A program made the position numbers and the translations under genes. From Stratiolaelaps scimitus (taxonomy: Eukaryota > Arthropoda > Arachnida > Mesostigmata > Laelapidae), in assembly GCA_019614645.1 (NCBI GenBank), contig JABWDB010000001.1, positions 26,529,501 through 26,593,500 of the forward strand: a stretch of 64,000 bases of DNA, written 5' to 3'. Below the pieces are notes generated by a model. It was not told the DNA's origin and did no database searches. It was given only the letters and a program-made list of their open reading frames with translations. Shown in pieces: positions 50,630 to 64,000 of the stretch (positions are counted from its first letter, which is position 1; every line of letters begins with the position of its first letter).

Positions 50630-53587
50630 GTAAGCGTTGTTATTCTACGAGGACTCTTGTCGCGGGCCTTAAATTAACGAAGTACGAAAGGAAACCTGGA
50701 AGTAATTATAACTTTCCAATGATACCATTTTCATTATTCCTTTCTGAGAGAAAGATGAGTTTCTACTATTTCTAATTTGGCCCCGATCGATTTCCGCTAT
50801 GAGACAACCTCGCACGCGCTTGAACTGACCTGGATGGCGTTTCCGCCGCCTTCACCGAGAGCCGGCTGAGACAATACGAGGCCAGGCATCTTCTGATTGC
50901 CCCAGTGGCCCAGGTATCCATTTGCACCAGCAGACTGATGTTAGCTGAGAGGTCGTGAGCTTGCGTAATAAGGCTGCTCCTGCCGCTGTCGAGTCATCCG
51001 CGCTAAGGTCGTGCAGGAATTTACAGGAATGTGACCACTGGCTCGTATCTCCAACTCAGAATAACACAGTGTCTGTCTGGCCGTGTCCACTGTGGCTGGG
51101 TCCATTCGTCGTACCCCTGGTTCTCGCTGCCTCGGCTGGAGGTAACCCGCGCGCGTCTATGTGCTAATGCTGCTGCTGCTGTTGGTGATGATGTTGTTAT
51201 ATCTAACATGAATGTGTACGACTTCGCGCGCCGCAGTCTATGTGGGTAAATCTTCTGTAGGTGATACTTCGCCACCACCACCAGCAGCCGGATCAGTGCG
51301 ACGAGCAGCAAGCACTGACTGACCCGGCAGGTGCGCGCGAACTACTGATGCCTCTCGGTTGGTCTACCACTGCCAACACCGTCACCGACTTCGTGGCAGC
51401 GACGGCAGGCGACCAGTGCTATTCTGCGACGGGAACTCGTTCTTTTTCTCTCAATAATCGCCGGACGTCGGCCGATTGACGCTGTTGCGGCCGCTGCTCT
51501 GGCTGGGCCATCAACAACAGCTGAGCTTTCGACCGCACCAGCAGCAATATCTGCCACGAACAACTGAACAGCTGAACCGACGGGCGGCTGAAAGAAAACG
51601 GCACCCTCCACACGAAGTGGTCGTGGTGGTGGTGGTGATCGGTTCGCGCGCCGGTCACCCCGCGCTCTTCGCTGCGTTGCGCCTTCCCATTTGAGCGCAA
51701 ACGGGCGTACGCCGGTGCATAAACCGCGTGCTGGACTGAGCAGGCGTCCACCCAACGCAAATGTAAACGTTAACGACGACGACGACAGCAACAACGACCC
51801 CAACAACAACGGCCGCAACATCCACGATTACACACGTCCGTGATAATACCCCAGCACGAATATGTGAGCTGACCAGCATCAGCGGAATATCAGAATCGTC
51901 AATAGAAGCAGCAGCGGTCGCTGTCGCAGTAGAAGTGTTTCCAGACAAGAAAAAACAACAGCTCTCGTTTAGAGAAAGAGGTGGAAAGTGGCTGGATTAT
52001 CGACGACGATGATTATCAGTCTGGTGGCGCTAACTCCTCCATTTAAAGTCGACAGACGACTGTCAATCCATTCAAATGCATCGACTCGATATCATCATCT
52101 GCCAGTGTACTAAAATGGATGATGTGGCGCGCGTACGTGACGGTATCGGACGAATGTGGTGATCTACTACCGGTCTATTGGCAAATGCATAATACGTTCC
52201 TCCTGCGTGTACTGACGACTGGACAGAGGTGAATTCTGAGTCTGTGAATCGGATCTATCATTTCGGCAAGAAAAAAAAGAGCAAGAAAGACCCTTAAGGA
52301 ATACTCGGTCGACCGTGGAATTGTTTTGCATTCGACATCGGAGAGGCATCATTTATTGACGATCGTGAATCTGGAAGACCATGAGTCGGTTTGCTTATCC
52401 GTCATACGCCCAACTGGGCTTCCGGCTGATACCGCGAAGTGTCGCCGAGGACCCATCGAAACGAAGGAGAGCGCTTCAAACGCTGGTAACTCGATAATGT
52501 TAACGCCGTGTTGTTGACACGGCGTTATCTTTCGACATCTTCGACAATATCTTATTCGCATAGAGTTCTACTTAGGGGCTGCGTTAAGTATCCTATCTGT
52601 ATCAAAGATAACGGATCTAGTTACTCATTATATTACACTGCACACCAACGAGTCGAGAGTGTCCATAGCGAACTATATATCTTGTTATAGTTAACTTACC
52701 AGATGCGTTTCGCAAGCCAAATCAAGCTGGTAACCGGCATTCGTTCTGTCTATATATCTACCAAAAACAAAAAAAAACACCCAGAAAAACCGCTTAAACA
52801 AACGTTCAACTCGTCCAAAACACTTGAACAGAAAGAACCCTTCTCTACAACGATACCACACTGTGTTTCACTTACAACTGCTCAAATGTGTTAGGAAGTC
52901 CAACAAATACGGTGATGACATTTCAATGGTTCACGAATAGCGCCACCATCGGCAGTCACCGTTTGGGTGGGCTTGCGTTTCTCCATAAGGTTTCCTCAGT
53001 CCATCGACACGCGCCCGAGTCGACTACGGCCAAATGAGATACATCTGGGCTTCCTTTTGCAGGCAGCTAAAAGCCGATCATATCATCAAATCAATCTGGT
53101 CGCTGTAAACGTTTAAGGGGGAGGATGCAGACGAATAAAATAGGTGGACTATGAATTTCTAACGATGAAATGTCTACCCGCTGCCGAAAAGCAGCTATCA
53201 ATGTGGACTATCATCTAACTATATTTCGCTGTAACATCTGAACTGACGTTACAAGGATCTAATCTGAATTGGATGCGATTGACCGCCCTATAATTATCGT
53301 TAGCAGTTTTGGATTATGGTTCATCTTGGAATGATTTTCCGCTCTGCAAATTACGTGTCGTTTCCGTGATTATTTTGAGCGAGATAATATATATATATAT
53401 ATAGCGATAATGACATTTTCTCTAACAGACAATAGTAATAGGAATAAAAATGGTGATAGCAATGAATGAACGAATTGAGGCCGACCGTAGGAAGCTATTG
53501 ACACGCTTGCTTGCCCTTGTCCAGGTGGGATTAATTGAGTGGCTCGTGTTCCCTCTAATGGACCTCTTAAAAGTAGTCGTTGGAACT
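50630..53587. other. Non-coding stretch, partly GC-rich
   Basis: 51.1-51.8 kb is GC-rich and carries CTG/CAG and GGT triplet clusters. A 159-codon minus frame (51342-51821) begins with a hydrophobic, signal-peptide-like run, but that run is generated by TTG/GTC repeats and the remainder has no domain. I do not call it a gene. Confidence 0.45.
52501..52527. repeat. Perfect 11-bp hairpin with 5-nt loop
   Basis: TAACGCCGTGT, loop TGTTG, then the exact reverse complement. GC-rich arms in otherwise mixed sequence. Confidence 0.85.
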
Positions 53588-53634
53588 CCCCCCCATAATC
53601 CCTAGAAATAATTCCTAATTACTATATGTTTGAG
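53588..53634 (+). mobile_element. 5'-truncated LINE, copy 3 (3' end only)
   Basis: Forty-three bases from CCCCATAATCCCTAG to TATGTTTGA match the 3' end of copy 2 at 41 positions. They cover the stop codon and short 3' UTR of the element. Nothing of the coding part upstream remains, so this is the most heavily truncated copy. A clear target-site duplication is not visible. Confidence 0.7.
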
Positions 53635-60915
<7,281 letters not shown>

Positions 60916-62110
60916 GAGGCGACTGCAACACTGCAACGAAGAACGAACATGGACCGTTTCCGTTAAATGTGACCTAAACGCCGCAAGCACAAATGACAGT
61001 CGCTGGTCGTCGAATAACGGTATAATCTACTTACAACAACAACAACAGCGACAAAATTCACATGAGCATTATGGGCAATTGCATTGCGCTCATCCCGACT
61101 CTTCACCGCTGAGGGGTTGTCGACGAGTTGAAACATCGAAGTGCTTTCCCTTTCATTATTTCTTTGTTTCCTTCTCTGAAAAAAGAAAGAGCATTTCTTT
61201 ATCAGTTCGGTTTCTCTTCGGTTAATTCTCTCAAGTGGGTATCTGCGCTAGAAAAAAAAGAAACGCGGGTTTGGAGAATGATTTTGAGCAATAATTTTCA
61301 ACAAAATGACTGCGTCGTAAAGATATTTACGCCTCGTTAATTCCACATCTCCTTTGTGGGGACAGAGATTATAACTCTGCATTAGTCTCAATGCTATCAT
61401 CCGCCCATGCAGCCAACGAAGATGTCGAATCTATATGCATGCTCGAAATCGATGATCGCTTCTTATCGAAGGGCCATTGGATGATGAAGAGTTAATCGAG
61501 TCCCGTCACCACCATCGTGATCATTACAACGAGCCACCATGTACGCATGTGCCTAGAAGTGTTGTCACTCGACCTTCAGCAGCGAACGTGCAACCAGCCA
61601 TTGCAATTGCATACAATTACTACTATAGCATAGTATACATGCCTGCCGTCGCGAGCATCCATGTTACTACTATGGGGGAACGTTTATGTCTCGAGCGCTG
61701 CCCGTAAAGATAAAGCGAAAAAAGATGACGATAATTATGATAATGAAGAAGTGACGAGAGAGAGAGAGCGAGAGAGAGAAAAATTAAAATGTTTGATTGA
61801 ATACGAAGCAACTAACAAGCAAAGAAAAAAACAGCTAACTATAATCGCCAGTGCTCAGAAGATGAAAGGGTGGCTCAGTTTCTTACGACGCCGTCTGTAC
61901 AAGAGAGCTCTGTAGTGTGGAGCTCTTGTATGAAGACAACGGCAGGTGCCACAAGACCAAGTAAAGACGACTGCAACAACAACAACAACTACCACAGTAG
62001 ACGATAATATATTCACGCCGAAGAGAGAAGGGAGAATGGATGAGATCGATATCGCTAACTAAATGTGATCTGTCGGGTTCAAACGAAGGACAGCAAATGC
62101 ATAAGGGATG

Positions 62111-62128
62111 AATATATATATATATATA
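62111..62128. repeat. (AT)n microsatellite
   Basis: 18-base alternating AT run. Confidence 0.9.
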
Positions 62129-63725
62129 ATTAACATTATTATTATTATATAAATATATAAGTAGCTAATTATTAGCTTCGACATATACATATATATATGA
62201 TGGTGATGAGGATTATTCTTATTACTATTATGTAAGAGACAGAGTAAACGATAACCTATTGACAAGGTGAAAGAGCGGAGATGAAAACAGAGCCGAACTG
62301 ATTCAGTAGTTATGTGCTACTCCGCTACACATGAACATGTCATCTGTGTGCAGCAATCCTGCTTCAAAAAAGACGTGAATAACTAGAATGTAGGCTAACT
62401 AATAATGGGATTAAGATTCGAAGCAATGTCACCCATCGGCTGAAAGAGCATTTGTTTCAGGAGCCATGTGGCAACAACTTGTAAATGCGCGTTTACTGTC
62501 AAACGGACCTCGCGGGTTCCCACCGCGCGACCAGTACTGTGCATCGGATAGGTTGGCAGCGGCGACGCATGAACGATTGAACTTATACGAGGCTTATATA
62601 AGGAGTTTTTCTTGTCTTTTTAGTCACTTCTATATATGATTTTACACTTTCGCCAACAACTATTATCGCCGCCAGCGTCAACTAACTCATCGCGCCTTAC
62701 TGATATCGACAGAGCAGGCAAACGACATCTGGAGGGGAATAACACTCGAATGGAGGTTTTGCTATAATGAGTAGTAGTAGTAGTAGTAATTATGACCATG
62801 TGTTAATAATCATAACAAAGCGACGACGATTGTTCAGATGAGGCGTAGCTCAGTGCCATGGAATACCGCACCTTATTTAATCGAACGACGAGAGACTCGA
62901 CGAATGTCGACAAGAAGCAGCAGCAGTAGCCACGGCGTACGACGGCAACAACGAGAAACGCCAACGCAGAAACAAAGCCACCAGGGAAAACGGCTGGTGA
63001 CAACCAACGGTGATGACGAGCCACTGTTTCTGCCAAGGCGGCCCCCTTAAACCTCCTGCGAGCATTCACTGACATCATTTCATTCCACTGCGAAACTGTT
63101 CAACTGGCCGTTTGCCGTGTCCACGCCACTGGATCCGGGATTCTCGTCGGCCGGTACCTTGTTGTTCCCGGTAGCTAGGCCGGCATGCAAATTGTCAATC
63201 GAGTCAGTGAGGGCTTTATGTGAGGGCCTGCTATGTCAACAACTAGCGTTGTCACATCATCTGACGGTTATTTGATAAACGCCAAAAAAAAAAGCTGAAA
63301 TGACAAACACTAAGAGAGAATAAGAGACGAGAGGAAATTTCGCTAAATATTGACACAAACACACACACTAGAGATATTCGCAAAATCGCGAGGACGCACT
63401 TAGTGACCGAAGCGTCAACGATACAAACAACCATGAGTGTAACGAACAGCCGCAGTGGCATTCGCGCGAAAGCTGCGAAGCCCGCCAACTTGTGGAATGG
63501 TTTTGTGTTTCAAATTTCCATAGATGCAACTAGCATATAGCATAGCTCTAACTGGAAAGTGCAAGTTGGAAATTGTCGGTTGTATTGCGAGACGTCGTGT
63601 AATGAGATGAAATGTAACCATGATGGACTGCAAATGAACTTTTGGCAGGAGGAATACTTTCGAATGGGTTCGATAACACGGAGGTGAACGCACGACGTCG
63701 GCACACGGAGAGAAGAAGGGAACGA

Positions 63726-63741
63726 AATAAAGTTAAATAAA
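63726..63741 (+). terminator. Tandem AATAAA polyadenylation hexamers
   Basis: Two AATAAA signals ten bases apart on the + strand. They could end the WDR47-like transcript (3' UTR of 2.8 kb) or belong to nothing; AT-rich DNA yields such hexamers by chance. Confidence 0.2.
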
Positions 63742-64000
63742 CAAACATTTTGTTATTTACAACACAGAGATGATCGTGATATATATATATGTATATAATT
63801 TCGTTTGTATAACGATTAGTGGCGTTCGACCTGAGCGAACAGATTCCTTGAGCTCGCGCAAGCACGAGGTGATCTCAGTTGGCTCGACGCTGAACTGTTG
63901 GTCTTATTATTCTAGATTATATGATGGGTGTAGATAGATCGTCTTCATTCAGCTTCATTTTATTAACAGCATTGTTTTTTAACTGAAATCCCAACAGCAT

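Larger units (their letters stand above)
60916..64000. other. 3' UTR and downstream flank
   Basis: Follows the WDR47-like stop. No canonical AATAAA lies within the first kilobase. ATTAAA occurs near 61786, and two AATAAA hexamers lie at 63726-63731 and 63736-63741. Short open frames (for example 61661-61915 through a GA repeat, and a basic Arg/Ser-rich frame at 62838-63050) match no family I know. Confidence 0.5.

Noticed and set aside
51342..51821. 159-codon minus frame with a signal-peptide-like start
   Set aside because: The hydrophobic start is encoded by TTG/GTC repeats, and the GC-rich remainder is open on both strands by composition.
61661..61915. Lys/Glu-rich open frame after the WDR47-like stop
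   Set aside because: Its charged core comes from a (GA)n repeat; it most likely lies in the 3' UTR or flank.
62841..62870. tRNA-like A-box (GGCGTAGCTCAGTG), as in the start of tRNA-Ala
   Set aside because: No matching T-loop/B-box GGTTCGANTCC follows at the right distance, and no acceptor stem can be formed.

Overview
The window looks like nuclear DNA from a metazoan, most likely an arthropod. Coding exons are small and separated by introns with GT..AG ends, there is no operon-like packing, and most of the sequence is AT-rich non-coding DNA full of (AT)n, (ATT)n and (CAA/TTG)n tracts with decayed retroelements. I infer arthropod, possibly a mite or tick, from the mix of Ty3/gypsy and non-LTR relics and from the WDR47-like gene. 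The species cannot be fixed from sequence alone. Almost none of the long open frames are genes. The clear gene is on the + strand near the right end: the last five coding exons (56646-60915) of a WDR47/Nemitin orthologue. Their splice phases agree and they join into seven WD40 repeats ending in a stop. The LisH/CTLH N-terminal half normally found in this family was not found in the window.

A second probable + strand coding exon (18295-18672) begins with ATG and ends at a splice donor in phase 0. It encodes a charged helix followed by a Ser/Thr-Pro-rich tail and matches nothing I can name. Weaker coding candidates lie at 22328-22453 and 50436-50629.

Transposable elements are the other recognisable content. 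A non-LTR (LINE) family is present as three 5'-truncated copies sharing one 3' end: 5893-6109 (+), 16606-16793 (-) and 53588-53634 (+). The first is flanked by a perfect 15-bp target-site duplication. Ty3/gypsy relics lie at 15828-15995 (integrase core), 19697-21113 (RT end, RNase H, integrase zinc-binding and C-terminal parts, integrase core deleted) and 38742-39050 (gag-like zinc knuckle, less certain). All carry stops, frameshifts or lost residues.

Structured repeats include a 33-bp near-perfect hairpin at 47235-47314, shorter perfect hairpins at 21352-21383, 28703-28738 and 52501-52527, and a palindromic AT-rich minisatellite at 41529-41724.

Layout: 1-15.7 kb non-coding with one LINE insertion; 15.7-21.1 kb a retroelement cluster surrounding the 18.3-kb exon; 21-49 kb non-coding with microsatellites and a gag relic; 49.5-51.8 kb a GC-rich, possibly promoter-proximal stretch; 52-56.6 kb non-coding; 56.6-60.9 kb WDR47-like exons; 60.9-64 kb 3' flank. 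I found no tRNA, rRNA, CRISPR array or bacterial-type gene cluster.
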